64,000 bases of DNA, from positions 1 through 64,000 of the forward strand of contig NZ_JAABNR010000017.1 of the NCBI RefSeq assembly GCF_009925085.1, in the 5' to 3' direction. Position numbers and translations under genes: made by a program. Below, in pieces: positions 26,095 through 35,329 of the stretch. The notes beneath the pieces were generated by a model, which saw only the letters and a list, made by a program, of their open reading frames with translations, was not told where the DNA came from and made no database searches. The stretch is from Stagnihabitans tardus. GTDB lineage: Bacteria; Pseudomonadota; Alphaproteobacteria; Rhodobacterales; Rhodobacteraceae. Every line of letters starts with the position of its first letter. Within the stretch, counting starts at the first letter, position 1.

Positions 26095-26955
26095 ATGCAC
26101 GCCAAGACCTTGATCGGCATATTCTTCATGCTGGGCGCCATGGGCGTCTTGCCGATGATCGATGTCATCGCGAAATACCTGGGCCAGAACGGCATCCCCG
26201 TTCTGCAGATCGTCTGGGCGCGCCTCGCCCTTGGCGCGCTCGTCACCCTGCCCGCCGCCGCCCGGCGCGGAGGCCTGGTGCCCGAACGGCCCTGGCTGCA
26301 CACCGCCCGCGCCTGCCTGCTGATGGCCGCGACCTTCCTGTTTTTCTCGGCGCTGAAGTTCCTGCCCATCGCCGATGCGCTCGCGATCTTCTTCGTCCAG
26401 CCCCTGGTCCTGACCGCGCTCTCGCCCTTCGTCCTGGGCGAGAGGGTCAGCCTGCGGCGCTGGATCGCCGTGGGGGTGGGCTTTGTCGGCACGCTGATCA
26501 TCATCCGCCCGGGGATGGGCGCCTTCAACCCCGGCAGCCTTTTGGCGCTTGGCTCGGGGACGGCGCTGGCGCTTTACCTTCTGATGACCCGCAAGATCTC
26601 GGGCCAGGCGCCGGCCATCGTCACGACCTTTCAGACCAATGCCATCGGCGGGCTGATCGCCAGCGCCCTGGTGGGCTTCGTCTGGGTCGCGCCGACGGCG
26701 AGCCAATGGGGGCTGTTCCTCGCGCTGGCCGTCATCGCCAACCTCGGCCATTGGATGATCGTCAAGGCCTATGACCATGCCGAGGCCTCGCTCCTGGCGC
26801 CCCTCGCCTATACCGAGATGGTGACCTCGACAATCTTCGGGCTGCTCTTCTTCGGCGACTTTCCCGATGGCTGGACCTTTGCGGGCGTGGGGATCCTGAT
26901 CGCCTGCGCGATCTATATCTCGACCGTCAAAGAGCGGGCAGCCGCGACGCCATGA
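26095..26955 (+). CDS. DMT superfamily transporter (EamA)
   Basis: This 286-residue protein has about ten hydrophobic segments in two EamA repeats, for example FFMLGAMGVLPMIDVIAKYL at the start and WTFAGVGILIACAIYIST at the end. Members export amino acids or other small metabolites. The substrate is unknown here. ATG 26095 is preceded by GGAGG about 5 bases upstream. Its 3' end overlaps the convergent aminotransferase gene by 29 bp. Confidence 0.9.
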   Translation: MHAKTLIGIFFMLGAMGVLPMIDVIAKYLGQNGIPVLQIVWARLALGALVTLPAAARRGGLVPERPWLHTARACLLMAATFLFFSALKFLPIADALAIFFVQPLVLTALSPFVLGERVSLRRWIAVGVGFVGTLIIIRPGMGAFNPGSLLALGSGTALALYLLMTRKISGQAPAIVTTFQTNAIGGLIASALVGFVWVAPTASQWGLFLALAVIANLGHWMIVKAYDHAEASLLAPLAYTEMVTSTIFGLLFFGDFPDGWTFAGVGILIACAIYISTVKERAAATP

Positions 26956-28063
26956 AGGCCTGGAGCCGCCGCAATCCTTCTTCGATATCCGCCGTCGCGC
27001 GGGCATAGGAAAAGCGCAGGGTCTGGTGGCCGCGGACCGGGTCGAAATCAAGGCCGGGGGTGACGGCCACCCCCGCCTCCGCCAGGATCTCGGCGGCGAG
27101 CGCTCGGGAGTCCTGGGTCAACTCGCTGACATCGGCGTAGATGTAAAAGGCGCCGTCCGGGGGCGCGATCCGGGTGAAGCCCGCTTTCGGCAGGCCTTCC
27201 AGCATCAGGGCGCGGTTGGCCGCATAGGTCGCGCGGTTGGCCTCGAGCTCGTCGATGCAGTCCAGGGCCGCCAGGGCCGCCACCTGGGCCACATGGGGGG
27301 CGCAGATAAACAGGTTCTGCGCCAGGCGCTCGATCGGGCGGATATGGTCCTCGGGGACGACCATCCAGCCGATCCGCCAGCCGGTCATCGAGAAATACTT
27401 GGAAAACGAGTTGATCACATGGACCTCGTCGCTGATCTCCAAGGCTGAGACGGCGCGGGGCCCGTAGTGCAGCCCGTGGTAGATCTCGTCCGAGACGAAG
27501 CCCTGAGGTTGCGCCGCGATCAGGGCCGCCAGGGCGTCGCGGTCCAGCATGGTGCCCGAAGGATTGCCCGGAGAGGCGACGATCAGGCCCTGAAGCTCCG
27601 GCAGATCGGCCGGGACGGGCTGGAACCGGTTCTCGGCGCGGGTCTGGATGCCGATGGGTTCCAGGCTCAGCGCCTTCAGGATTTGCCGGTAGGAGGGATA
27701 GCCCGGCAGGCCCATCCCCACCCGGTCCCCGGCATCGAAAAGCGCGGTGAAGGAGAGAAGGAAGGCGCCCGAAGAGCCCGAGGTGACGATGACCCGCGCG
27801 GGGTCCAGCTCGACGCCATACCAGCGGCGGTAAAGCCCCGCGATGCCCTGGCGCAGCGCCGGGAGCCCCAGGGCGACCGTATAGCCCAATGGGTCGCGCA
27901 GCGAGGCCGCCACGGCCTCGGTCGCGCCCCGGGGTGCGCCTGTGCCGGGCTGGCCCACCTCCATATGGATGATGTGGCGCCCGGCCTCTTCGGCCTGGCG
28001 CGCGGCCTCCACGACATCCATCACGATGAAGGGATCGACCTCACCACGTCTTGATCTCTGCAT
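26927..28063 (-). CDS. PLP-dependent aminotransferase, class I/II
   Basis: This 378-residue protein belongs to fold-type I aminotransferases. It shows SPGNPSGT (164-171), the PLP Asp in SDEIYHG (191-197), the Schiff-base Lys222 in SFSKYFSMTGWRIGW, and the C-terminal Arg in LRFSYA. The substrate may be aromatic, branched-chain or other amino acids and cannot be fixed. An ATG at 28063 is preferred; longer N-termini have no homologous look. The divergent DsbA-like gene begins 61 bp away. Confidence 0.92.
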   Translation of the reverse strand: MQRSRRGEVDPFIVMDVVEAARQAEEAGRHIIHMEVGQPGTGAPRGATEAVAASLRDPLGYTVALGLPALRQGIAGLYRRWYGVELDPARVIVTSGSSGAFLLSFTALFDAGDRVGMGLPGYPSYRQILKALSLEPIGIQTRAENRFQPVPADLPELQGLIVASPGNPSGTMLDRDALAALIAAQPQGFVSDEIYHGLHYGPRAVSALEISDEVHVINSFSKYFSMTGWRIGWMVVPEDHIRPIERLAQNLFICAPHVAQVAALAALDCIDELEANRATYAANRALMLEGLPKAGFTRIAPPDGAFYIYADVSELTQDSRALAAEILAEAGVAVTPGLDFDPVRGHQTLRFSYARATADIEEGLRRLQAFMASRLPAL

Positions 28064-28124
28064 GCCGCTGCCCCATGGTTTGGCCCGATTGATCATGACA
28101 CGGACTGTCTGTCCAGAGGTTCCC

Positions 28125-28850
28125 ATGCTGCGCTACGCCTTTGCCCTGATGCTGGCCGCCACCCCGGTCCTGGCCCAAGAGATGACGGCGGAGGAGCGCG
28201 CGGCCTTCCGGGCCGAGGTGAAGGCCTATCTCCTGGAGAACCCCGAGGTCCTGGTCGAGGCGATGGATGTGCTGCAAAGCCGCCAGGCCGAGGCTGCGGC
28301 CCAGGCCGATGCCCAGGCGCTGGCGACCTATAAGGACGCGATCCTGGCCTCCAAGGCCGATTGGGTGGGCGGGAACCCTCAGGGCGATGTGACGGTGGTG
28401 GAGTTCATGGACTACCGCTGCACCTATTGCCGCAAGGCCTATGAGGAAGTGGCGAACCTGGTGGAGGGCGACGGCAATATCCGCTTCGTCGTCAAGGAAT
28501 TCCCGATCCTGGGACCGGACAGCCTGGCCTCGAGCCAGTTTGCCATCGCGGTGCGGATGCTGCATGGCGATGCGGCCTATGAGAAGGCCCATGACGCGCT
28601 GATCGCGCTGCGGGGCTCGCCCGATGCCGAGACCCTGGGGCGGCTGGCCGAGAGCCTCTCGCTGGAGCCCGGGCCGATCCTGGCCAAGATGGACACGCCG
28701 GAAGTGGCGCAGGTCATCGCCGACAACCACGCCCTGGCGCAACAGCTGAACATCACCGGCACGCCGACCTTCGTGATCGGCGACGAGATGCTGCGCGGCT
28801 ATGTGCCGGAAGAGGGCATGAAAGAGATCGTGGCGGCCGTTCGCGGGTAA
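28125..28850 (+). CDS. Periplasmic DsbA-family thiol-disulfide protein
   Basis: The 241-residue protein begins with a signal peptide (about 1-18, ending PVLAQ) and has a helical N-terminal extension (20-75) before the thioredoxin-fold DsbA domain. The active site is CTYC (99-102), and the cis-proline segment is TGTPTF. This architecture fits the DsbA/DsbG-like Com1 group, which oxidises or isomerises disulfides of exported proteins. The promoter is shared with the divergent aminotransferase. Confidence 0.92.
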   Translation: MLRYAFALMLAATPVLAQEMTAEERAAFRAEVKAYLLENPEVLVEAMDVLQSRQAEAAAQADAQALATYKDAILASKADWVGGNPQGDVTVVEFMDYRCTYCRKAYEEVANLVEGDGNIRFVVKEFPILGPDSLASSQFAIAVRMLHGDAAYEKAHDALIALRGSPDAETLGRLAESLSLEPGPILAKMDTPEVAQVIADNHALAQQLNITGTPTFVIGDEMLRGYVPEEGMKEIVAAVRG

Positions 28851-28851
28851 A

Positions 28852-28869
28852 CCCGGGGTATACCCCGGG
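28852..28869. repeat. CCCGGGGTATACCCCGGG palindrome, single copy
   Basis: This 18-bp perfect palindrome begins 2 bp after the DsbA-like stop codon and is followed by CTACGC. The same palindrome plus CTACGC occurs at 55803-55826 in the repeat block behind dnaX. Confidence 0.7.
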
Positions 28870-28895
28870 CTACGCGGCGGAACGACGCCTTCGGC

Positions 28896-30011
28896 TCAGC
28901 CCTTGGCAGCCTTTTCGATCTCGGCCGCCTTGGCCTCGACCAGTTCGACGATGTGGTCGATCATCTTGTCATTGCCCATCGTATGGTCCTGCTTGCCCGC
29001 AAGATAGACCATGCCCTTGCCCGCGCCCCCTCCGGTGAAGCCGATGTCGGTCATCAGGGCCTCTCCCGGGCCATTGACCACGCAACCGATGATCGAGAGG
29101 GAAAGGCTCGTGGTGATATGCGCCAGGCGGTCTTCCAAGGCAGACACGGTCTTGATCACGTCGAAGCCCTGCCGCGCGCAAGAGGGGCAGGAGATGATCG
29201 TGACGCCGCGGTGGCGCAGGCCGAGGGACTTCAAGATCTCGAAGCCGACCTTGACCTCTTCGACCGGATCGGCGGAAAGGCTGACGCGGATCGTATCGCC
29301 GATCCCGGCCCAGAGGAGGTTCCCAAGGCCAATCGCCGATTTCACGGTGCCGGAGGTCAGCCCCCCGGCTTCCGTGATCCCAAGGTGGATCGGCGCATCG
29401 GTGACGCCCGCAAGTTGCTGATAGGCCGCCGCCGCCATGAAGACATCCGAGGCCTTCACGCTGATCTTGAACTCGTGGAAATCGTGGTCCTGCAAGAGCT
29501 TGATATGATCCATGCCGGATTCCACCATGGCATCCGGGCAAGGCTCGCCATATTTCTCAAGCAAGTGCTTTTCCAGGGAGCCCGCATTGACCCCGATGCG
29601 GATGGAACAGCCATGGTCCTTGGCGGCCCGCACCACCTCGGCCACGCGCTTGGCGTCGCCGATATTGCCGGGGTTGATCCGCAGACAAGCCGCACCCGCC
29701 TCCGCCGCCTCGATGGCGCGCTTGTAGTGGAAATGGATGTCCGCCACGATCGGCACCGGGCTTTCCGCCACGATATGGCGGAGCGCCGCCGTGCTCTCCT
29801 CGTCCGGCGTGGAAATCCGCACGATATCCGCCCCCGCCACCGCAGCCCGCTGCACCTGCTCCAGCGTCGCTTTCACGTCCGAGGTGATCGTGTTGGTCAT
29901 GGTCTGCACCGAGATCGGCGCGTCGCCGCCCACCAGCACCTTGCCCACCCTGATCTGACGGCTCACCCGCCGTTCGATATTGCGCCAGGGACGGATGGGA
30001 TTGTGCGACAT
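28896..30011 (-). CDS. ispG: 4-hydroxy-3-methylbut-2-enyl diphosphate synthase
   Basis: IspG (GcpE) reduces MEcPP to HMBPP in the MEP isoprenoid pathway, using a 4Fe-4S cluster and ferredoxin or flavodoxin. The 371-residue protein shows the TIM barrel start ([13 protein letters not shown]), and the cluster ligands CPSCARQGF plus [10 protein letters not shown]. The length fits the bacterial two-domain form. The gene lies 54 bp behind a RodZ-like gene, the same neighbourhood as in E. coli. Confidence 0.96.
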   Translation of the reverse strand: MSHNPIRPWRNIERRVSRQIRVGKVLVGGDAPISVQTMTNTITSDVKATLEQVQRAAVAGADIVRISTPDEESTAALRHIVAESPVPIVADIHFHYKRAIEAAEAGAACLRINPGNIGDAKRVAEVVRAAKDHGCSIRIGVNAGSLEKHLLEKYGEPCPDAMVESGMDHIKLLQDHDFHEFKISVKASDVFMAAAAYQQLAGVTDAPIHLGITEAGGLTSGTVKSAIGLGNLLWAGIGDTIRVSLSADPVEEVKVGFEILKSLGLRHRGVTIISCPSCARQGFDVIKTVSALEDRLAHITTSLSLSIIGCVVNGPGEALMTDIGFTGGGAGKGMVYLAGKQDHTMGNDKMIDHIVELVEAKAAEIEKAAKG

Positions 30012-30065
30012 GAAAGCCTCCGGGTTGCCGTCCCTAGATAGGACGCCGGGCCCAGACAGGCAATC

Positions 30066-31202
30066 TCAGTTCTGCGGCTCGGCCTCGACCGGCACGGCAA
30101 GCTGGGTGGCCTGGGCGACATATTCGGCCAGGTCTGCATCAGCGTTCAAGTCAGCAGGCTGGAAGGCCTGCTCAAGCGCCGCGACATCCAGCGACAGGTT
30201 CTTGACCACCGAGGCACCGGGCGAGGCCGGGCCATAGATCTTGCCGTTCAGCTTGAAATAGACCGAGCCCGAATTGCCCGCCCGCAGGACCGGGGCCTGG
30301 GCCAGCGCGGGGACAGTATAGGCCTCGCCCGCATCAAGGATCTTTTCGAACAGCACCGTGCCATCAGCACCCGAAACCCGCACCCAGGAAGAGCGGATGG
30401 CCAAAATCTCGACCAGGGGAGCGGCATCGGCCACGACCTGGGGGTCATCGGTGGTCGCTTCGGCCACGGCCTGCTCGACGGCATTGGCGTCGACGGCGAC
30501 TTCCGGCGTGATTGCGGCGATGGGGCCATCGCGCGGCACCATGACCGGAACCTCCAAAGCCTCGGCTCGGGCGGGCAGGTCGGCCGAGGCCACCTGTTCG
30601 GGCGCCACTTTCACATTGCCCAGCGGGTCGATATCGGCCACGACCGAGGGTGCCTCGTTCACCGGGGCCAGTTGCACGCGCTGGACCTCTTGCAGGACCG
30701 ACCAGCCGCCGTAGCCCAGGGCGCCGATCAGTGCGATCAGCACGGCGAAAGAGCCCACGGCGCCGGGCTCGACCCGGGCGAAGAGGCTTTCGGAACGCGG
30801 CACGAAGGTCGCCTGGACGAAGGGATCGCGCGGCTCTGACACGGCGCGGACCGGCTTGGTCGCGGGACCGGAGGCCGCGGCCGACATGCCATGGGCCACT
30901 TCGAAATTCGCCTCGCGGCAGAAACGCGCAAAGGCCTCATCCGGGTCCATGCCCAGGTAGCGCGCGTAGGACCGCACATAGCCCGCCACGAAACCGGGGG
31001 TTTCAAAGGCCGAGACATCGGCGTTTTCGATCGCGGCGATATAGCTCGCCTTGATCTTCAATTCGCGTTGAACGTCCAGCAGGGACTTGCCCAGCGTGGC
31101 GCGTTCGCCCCGCATCAGGTCACCCAAACGCAGCTCGTAGTCGTCGAAGCCCTTGGGCCCCTCCTCCTCCGGCGTCGGTGCGCGGAATAGCCGCCCGATC
31201 AT
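30066..31202 (-). CDS. RodZ-like helix-turn-helix membrane protein
   Basis: The 378-residue protein has an N-terminal HTH (about residues 25-90, LRLGDLMRGERATLGKSLLDVQ onwards), one membrane helix at about 150-172, a long acidic Ala/Pro/Val-rich periplasmic linker and a C-terminal DUF4115-like beta domain (SSWVRVSGADGTVLFEKILDAGE). This is the RodZ layout; RodZ links MreB to the cell wall machinery and sets cell shape. A longer start at 31247 is possible. It precedes ispG. Confidence 0.85.
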   Translation of the reverse strand: MIGRLFRAPTPEEEGPKGFDDYELRLGDLMRGERATLGKSLLDVQRELKIKASYIAAIENADVSAFETPGFVAGYVRSYARYLGMDPDEAFARFCREANFEVAHGMSAAASGPATKPVRAVSEPRDPFVQATFVPRSESLFARVEPGAVGSFAVLIALIGALGYGGWSVLQEVQRVQLAPVNEAPSVVADIDPLGNVKVAPEQVASADLPARAEALEVPVMVPRDGPIAAITPEVAVDANAVEQAVAEATTDDPQVVADAAPLVEILAIRSSWVRVSGADGTVLFEKILDAGEAYTVPALAQAPVLRAGNSGSVYFKLNGKIYGPASPGASVVKNLSLDVAALEQAFQPADLNADADLAEYVAQATQLAVPVEAEPQN

Positions 31203-31230
31203 GCGCTTGTCCTTATCCTGCCTGACCCCA

Positions 31231-31254
31231 ACGAGTCGCCCTTTCACGACTCGT
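31231..31254. other. Hairpin upstream of the RodZ-like gene
   Basis: ACGAGTCG (31231-31238) and CGACTCGT (31247-31254) form an 8-bp inverted repeat with an 8-base loop, just 29 bp upstream of the preferred ATG at 31202. If transcription starts further upstream it would fold in the 5' leader. A start at 31247 would place it inside the coding region. Confidence 0.35.
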
Positions 31255-31326
31255 CAACATTCGTATTCCGCAAAGCCTGACACAGGGCAAGCCTTTCCGC
31301 ACACCGAAGCGTGATCTGATGTGACA

Positions 31327-32550
31327 TCAGGCGGAAGCTTGCGCACGGTTAAGCGCACAGTGGCCCCAAAGCCGATCCATCGCCTTGACCAGGCGGTCTA
31401 TCTGGCCCGCGTCATGCACGGGCGAGGGGGTGAAGCGCAGCCGCTCCGTCCCCTTGGCGACGGTGGGGTAGTTGATCGGCTGGACATAGATGCCGTGGTC
31501 TTCGAGGAGCATGTCGGACAGCATCTTGCAATGCACCGGGTTGCCGACATGGACGGGGACGATGTGGCTGCCGTGGTCGATGATCGGCAGGCCCAGGGCC
31601 TTGAGCCGCATCTTCAGGATGCGGGCATTGGTCTGCTGGGCATCGCGCAGGGCTTGAGCGGTCTTCAGATGGCGGACCGAGGCCGCAGCCCCCGCCGCCA
31701 CCGTGGGCGGCAGAGAGGTCGTGAAGATGAAGCCCGGCGCATAGGAGCGCACGGCATCGACCATCTTGGCGCTTGCCGCGATATAGCCGCCGAAGACGCC
31801 GTAGGCCTTGGCCAAGGTCGCGTTGATGATGTCGATCCGGGCCATCTGGCCATCACGCTCGGCCACCCCTGCCCCACGCGGGCCATACATGCCCACCGCA
31901 TGGACCTCGTCGATATAGGTCAGGGCGCCGAAGTCCTCAGCCGCATCGACGATCTCCTTGATGGGGCCAAAGTCGCCGTCCATCGAATAGATCGATTCAA
32001 AGGCCACGAGCTTGGGCGCGGCCGGATCGTCGGCGGCAAGCAATTCGCGCAGATGGGCCACGTCGTTGTGGCGGAAGATCCGCTTCTCGCCACCGCCGCG
32101 GCGGATCCCCTCGATCATCGAATTGTGGTTCAGCGCGTCGGAATAGATGATCAGCCCCGGGAAGATCGCCCGCAGCGTCGAAAGCGTCGCATCATTGGCG
32201 ACATAGGCGCTGGTAAAGACCAGGGCCGCCTCTTTCTGGTGCAGGTCGGCGAGTTCCGCCTCCAGCCTTTTGTGATAGACCGTGGTGCCGGAGATATTCC
32301 GCGTGCCACCCGAACCCGCGCCCGAAACCTCCAGGGCCTCGTGCATGGCAGCCAGGACCACCGGGTTCTGCCCCATGCCCAGGTAGTCATTGCCACACCA
32401 GACGGTGATCTCCTTCTGCGTGCCATCGGGGCGGTGCCAGGTGGCCTGCGGGAAGCGGCCCTGCTGGCGCTCGATGTCGATGAAGGTGCGGTAGCGCCCC
32501 TCGTCATGCAGACGGTTCAGGGCAAGGTCCAGCGCGGCATCATAGTTCAT
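31327..32550 (-). CDS. hemA: 5-aminolevulinate synthase
   Basis: ALA synthase condenses glycine and succinyl-CoA to 5-aminolevulinate, the first step of heme and bacteriochlorophyll synthesis in Alphaproteobacteria. The 407-residue length is typical, and Lys248 in [12 protein letters not shown] is the PLP lysine at the same number as in Rhodobacter enzymes. Other segments ([33 protein letters not shown]) are intact. An FNR-type box lies 50-63 bp upstream of the ATG, suggesting induction at low oxygen. Confidence 0.97.
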   Translation of the reverse strand: MNYDAALDLALNRLHDEGRYRTFIDIERQQGRFPQATWHRPDGTQKEITVWCGNDYLGMGQNPVVLAAMHEALEVSGAGSGGTRNISGTTVYHKRLEAELADLHQKEAALVFTSAYVANDATLSTLRAIFPGLIIYSDALNHNSMIEGIRRGGGEKRIFRHNDVAHLRELLAADDPAAPKLVAFESIYSMDGDFGPIKEIVDAAEDFGALTYIDEVHAVGMYGPRGAGVAERDGQMARIDIINATLAKAYGVFGGYIAASAKMVDAVRSYAPGFIFTTSLPPTVAAGAAASVRHLKTAQALRDAQQTNARILKMRLKALGLPIIDHGSHIVPVHVGNPVHCKMLSDMLLEDHGIYVQPINYPTVAKGTERLRFTPSPVHDAGQIDRLVKAMDRLWGHCALNRAQASA

Positions 32551-32599
32551 TTGGTTCTCCTGTCGCGCCTCTTCATGCGACATCTGCCTTGGGGCGGCC

Positions 32600-32613
32600 T
32601 TGACCTGCATCAA
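32600..32613. promoter_or_regulatory. FNR/FnrL-type binding site upstream of hemA
   Basis: TTGACCTGCATCAA matches the consensus TTGAT-N4-ATCAA with one substitution. It lies 49 bp upstream of the hemA start codon. In Rhodobacter, hemA is a known FnrL target, so oxygen control is likely here as well. Confidence 0.7.
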
Positions 32614-32657
32614 ATCCGGCCCGCCGCCCATTGGTCATTTCGCCCCAGCCCCCGGCG

Positions 32658-33050
32658 TTACCTGGGGGCAATCTCCAGCACCACGACGCAGGGCTTCGAG
32701 CCCTTCTTGCGCGCCTTGTCGCAAAGTTCGACCACCCCGGCCGCCGCCGTCGCCGCATCGGGAAAGCCGCCGACCGCGGTCGCCGATTTCACCGGAGCCC
32801 CGTCGCGCATGAAGCCTTCGGAGGGCGAGATCGCCATGGCCGAAAAGGTCTTGCCGCCGTCGGGCAGGAAGATCGCCAGCGCCTGCTTGTTCGTGGCCAC
32901 CAGGCGCAGGGTCTTGAGCTCGGTCTCGTCCAGCGAGGGCAAGACGTGGAACTTGACCACCGACTTGCCGATCTTGGTCGTCTCGACCTCCTGGGCAGCG
33001 GCGGGAACGGCAAGAGCCAGAAGGGAAAGGGCAAGAACAGACAGGCGCAT
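32658..33050 (-). CDS. Small secreted protein next to hemA, function unknown
   Basis: This 130-residue protein starts with a clear signal peptide (about 1-19, ending AAAQ). The mature part is a compact alpha/beta domain with one C-terminal disulfide candidate (ELCDKARKKGSKPC) and ends VVVLEIAPR. Similar proteins near hemA in Rhodobacteraceae have, as I remember, been labelled ALA synthase by transfer from the neighbour. There is no PLP motif, so that label would be wrong. The real role is unknown. It lies upstream of hemA on the same strand, with the FNR box between them. Confidence 0.8.
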   Translation of the reverse strand: MRLSVLALSLLALAVPAAAQEVETTKIGKSVVKFHVLPSLDETELKTLRLVATNKQALAIFLPDGGKTFSAMAISPSEGFMRDGAPVKSATAVGGFPDAATAAAGVVELCDKARKKGSKPCVVVLEIAPR

Positions 33051-33155
33051 CAGATCCTCCGACAGGTTCGAATCGTTCTAACGTGGCGGCCCGGCCATGG
33101 ACAGGGCCCTTGGTCCGACCTAACCTGTCTTGGCTATCACGAGAAGGAGAGAATT

Positions 33156-34529
33156 ATGACCCTGGACGCCGTTCTGGCCCGTATCGACGCCGATTTGCCG
33201 CAGGCGGTCGAAAGGCTGCAAGAGCTGTTGCGCATCCCCTCCATCTCGACAGACCCGGCCTACAAGGAGGCCTGCGCCAAGGCCGCCGATTGGCTGGTGG
33301 CGGACCTCGCGGGGCTGGGGTTTGACGCCTCGGCCCGGGCGACGCCGGGCCATCCGATGGTCGTGGCCCATGGTGGCACCGGGTCGGGCACGCATCTTCT
33401 GTTCTATGGCCATTACGACGTGCAGCCGGTCGATCCGCTGTCGCTGTGGACCCGCGACCCCTTTGACCCGGTGGTCGAAGACACCCCCAAGGGGAAAGTC
33501 CTGCGCGGTCGCGGCACCTCGGATGACAAGGGCCAGCTGATGACCTTCGTCGAGGCCTGCCGGGCCTGGAAGGCGGTCCATGGGTCCTTGCCGGGCAAGC
33601 TCACGATCTTCTTCGAGGGCGAGGAGGAATCGGGGTCTCCTTCCCTGATCCCCTTCCTGAAAGCGAACGCCGCCGAGCTGAAGGCCGATGTCGCCCTGAT
33701 CTGCGACACGGGGCTTTACGAGGGGCGGACGCCTGCGATCACCACCATGCTGCGGGGGCTCCTGGGCGAGGAATTCACCATCCGCGCCGCCAGTCGCGAC
33801 CTGCATTCGGGCATGTATGGCGGGCTGGCGCAGAACCCGATCCATGTGCTCTCCCGCATCCTCGCGGGCCTGCGCGACGAGACGGGCCGCATCCAGGTTC
33901 CGGGCTTCTACGACGGCGTCACCGAGCTTTCCGACGACCTGCGGGCGCAATGGCAGGGCCTGGCCTTCGACCATGCGCGCTTCCTCGGCGATGTGGGGCT
34001 TTCGGTCCCGGCGGGAGAGGTCGACCGCACGCCCCTGGAGAAGCTCTGGGCGCGGCCGACCGCCGAGGTCAACGGCATCTGGGGCGGCTATACCGGCGAC
34101 GGGTTCAAGACGGTGCTGCCGGGCGAGGCCCATGCCAAGGTCTCGTTCCGGCTGGTGGGGACCCAAGACCCGCTGAAGCTGCGCGACGCCTTCCGCGCCT
34201 GGGTGACGGCGCAGCTGCCCGAGGATTGCTCTGTCGAATGGAAGGAGCACGGCGCGGGCCCGGCCTCGGTCATGGAAATCGACCACCCGGCCTTTGCCGC
34301 CGCCCGCCAGGCCCTGACCGAGGAATGGGCGCAGCCGGCGGTTTTTGTCGGTGCGGGCGGCTCGATCCCGGTGGCGGGCTATTTCAAGACCTACCTCGGG
34401 CTTGATGCCATCCTGATGGGCTTTGCCAAGGACGACGACCAGATCCACTCGCCCAACGAGAAATACGACCTGGAAAGCTTCCACAAGGGCATCCGCTCCT
34501 GGGCGCGGGTGCTGGAGAAGCTGGCATGA
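33156..34529 (+). CDS. M20-family dipeptidase
   Basis: This 457-residue zinc peptidase of the M20 family shows GHYDVQP with the metal ligand His86 and the catalytic Asp88, the bridging Asp in GRGTSDDKGQ (118-127) and the EGEEESGS segment (154-161) with the catalytic Glu. The lid/dimerisation domain lies in the middle part. Such enzymes cleave dipeptides such as carnosine or Cys-Gly, but the substrate is open. A good ribosome site (AAGGAGAG) precedes the ATG. Its stop overlaps the GNAT gene start as ATGA. Confidence 0.93.
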   Translation: MTLDAVLARIDADLPQAVERLQELLRIPSISTDPAYKEACAKAADWLVADLAGLGFDASARATPGHPMVVAHGGTGSGTHLLFYGHYDVQPVDPLSLWTRDPFDPVVEDTPKGKVLRGRGTSDDKGQLMTFVEACRAWKAVHGSLPGKLTIFFEGEEESGSPSLIPFLKANAAELKADVALICDTGLYEGRTPAITTMLRGLLGEEFTIRAASRDLHSGMYGGLAQNPIHVLSRILAGLRDETGRIQVPGFYDGVTELSDDLRAQWQGLAFDHARFLGDVGLSVPAGEVDRTPLEKLWARPTAEVNGIWGGYTGDGFKTVLPGEAHAKVSFRLVGTQDPLKLRDAFRAWVTAQLPEDCSVEWKEHGAGPASVMEIDHPAFAAARQALTEEWAQPAVFVGAGGSIPVAGYFKTYLGLDAILMGFAKDDDQIHSPNEKYDLESFHKGIRSWARVLEKLA

Positions 34530-34960
34530 TCCGCGACGCAACCCCGGCCGACGAGGCCGCCTGGCGCGGGCTTTGGGCGGGCTACCTGGCCTTTTACGAC
34601 CACCCCCTGCCCGAGTCCCAGGTGGCCTTCACCTGGACCCGGCTGATGGACCCGGAGAGCCCCGTGGCGGTGCGGCTGGCTTGCGAGGGGGACCGGGTGC
34701 TGGGATTTGCCATCCACCTGCACCACCCCTCGACCTGGGTCATGGGCGAGGATTGCTACCTGGAGGACCTCTTCGTCGCCCCCGAGGCGAGGGGCAAGGG
34801 CCTCGGCCGGGCGCTGATCGAGGACCTGAAGGCCATCGGCCGCGCCAAGGGCTGGCACCGCATCTATTGGCACACCGAGGCGACCAACACCCAGGCCCGC
34901 GCGCTTTATGACCAGCTGTCCGAATACGACGGGCATATCCGCTATCGCACGGCGCTGTAA
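34526..34960 (+). CDS. GNAT-family N-acetyltransferase
   Basis: This 144-residue single-domain acetyltransferase shows the acetyl-CoA loop VAPEARGKGLGRALI and the terminal NTQARALYDQL motif. The substrate is unknown. It is translationally coupled to the dipeptidase gene by ATGA overlap (34526-34529). A short GC-rich hairpin (34969-34986) and a bidirectional terminator (35006-35036) follow. Confidence 0.92.
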   Translation: MIRDATPADEAAWRGLWAGYLAFYDHPLPESQVAFTWTRLMDPESPVAVRLACEGDRVLGFAIHLHHPSTWVMGEDCYLEDLFVAPEARGKGLGRALIEDLKAIGRAKGWHRIYWHTEATNTQARALYDQLSEYDGHIRYRTAL

Positions 34961-35005
34961 GGCGGGGCGGCGGGGTGAACCCCGCCCGACGTCCCCCAAA
35001 ACGTC

Positions 35006-35036
35006 AAAGGCCCCCGTCTTGCGACAGGGGCCTTTT
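35006..35036. terminator. Bidirectional terminator between GNAT gene and tRNA-Asp pair
   Basis: AAAGGCCCC and GGGGCCTTT form a 9-bp stem, extended by an inner GTC/GAC pair around TTGC. TTTT follows on the plus strand and TTTGA on the minus strand, so it can stop transcripts from both sides. Confidence 0.75.
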
Positions 35037-35040
35037 GAAG

Positions 35041-35117
35041 TGGCGCGGTGGACGGGGCTCGAACCCGCGACCCCCGGCGTGACAGGCCGGTACTCTAACC
35101 AACTGAGCTACCACCGC
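35041..35117 (-). tRNA. tRNA-Asp (GTC), copy 2
   Basis: The 77-nt minus-strand sequence folds as a cloverleaf: GCGGTGG acceptor arm, D-loop AGTTGGTTA, anticodon loop CTGTCAC with GTC, T-arm GGTTCGAACCC, and an encoded CCA end. It is identical to the copy at 35144-35220 and lies 26 bp behind it. Confidence 0.97.
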
Positions 35118-35143
35118 ACTTCATCACGTTCATTCGGACCGAC

Positions 35144-35220
35144 TGGCGCGGTGGACGGGGCTCGAACCCGCGACCCCCGGCGTGACAGGCCGGTACTCTA
35201 ACCAACTGAGCTACCACCGC
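35144..35220 (-). tRNA. tRNA-Asp (GTC), copy 1
   Basis: Identical to the following copy in all 77 positions including the encoded CCA. It is transcribed first on the minus strand. The tandem pair probably forms one transcript that ends at the terminator at 35006-35036. Confidence 0.97.
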
Positions 35221-35329
35221 AAGCGGTCCGTCAGAACGTAGGGCGCGTCTTACGAAAGGCAGCGGGGGGCGTCAACCCCGCATCGCCACGCCCCCGAGAA
35301 ATTTCCAACCGCGTCCAGACGCCCGGGGC

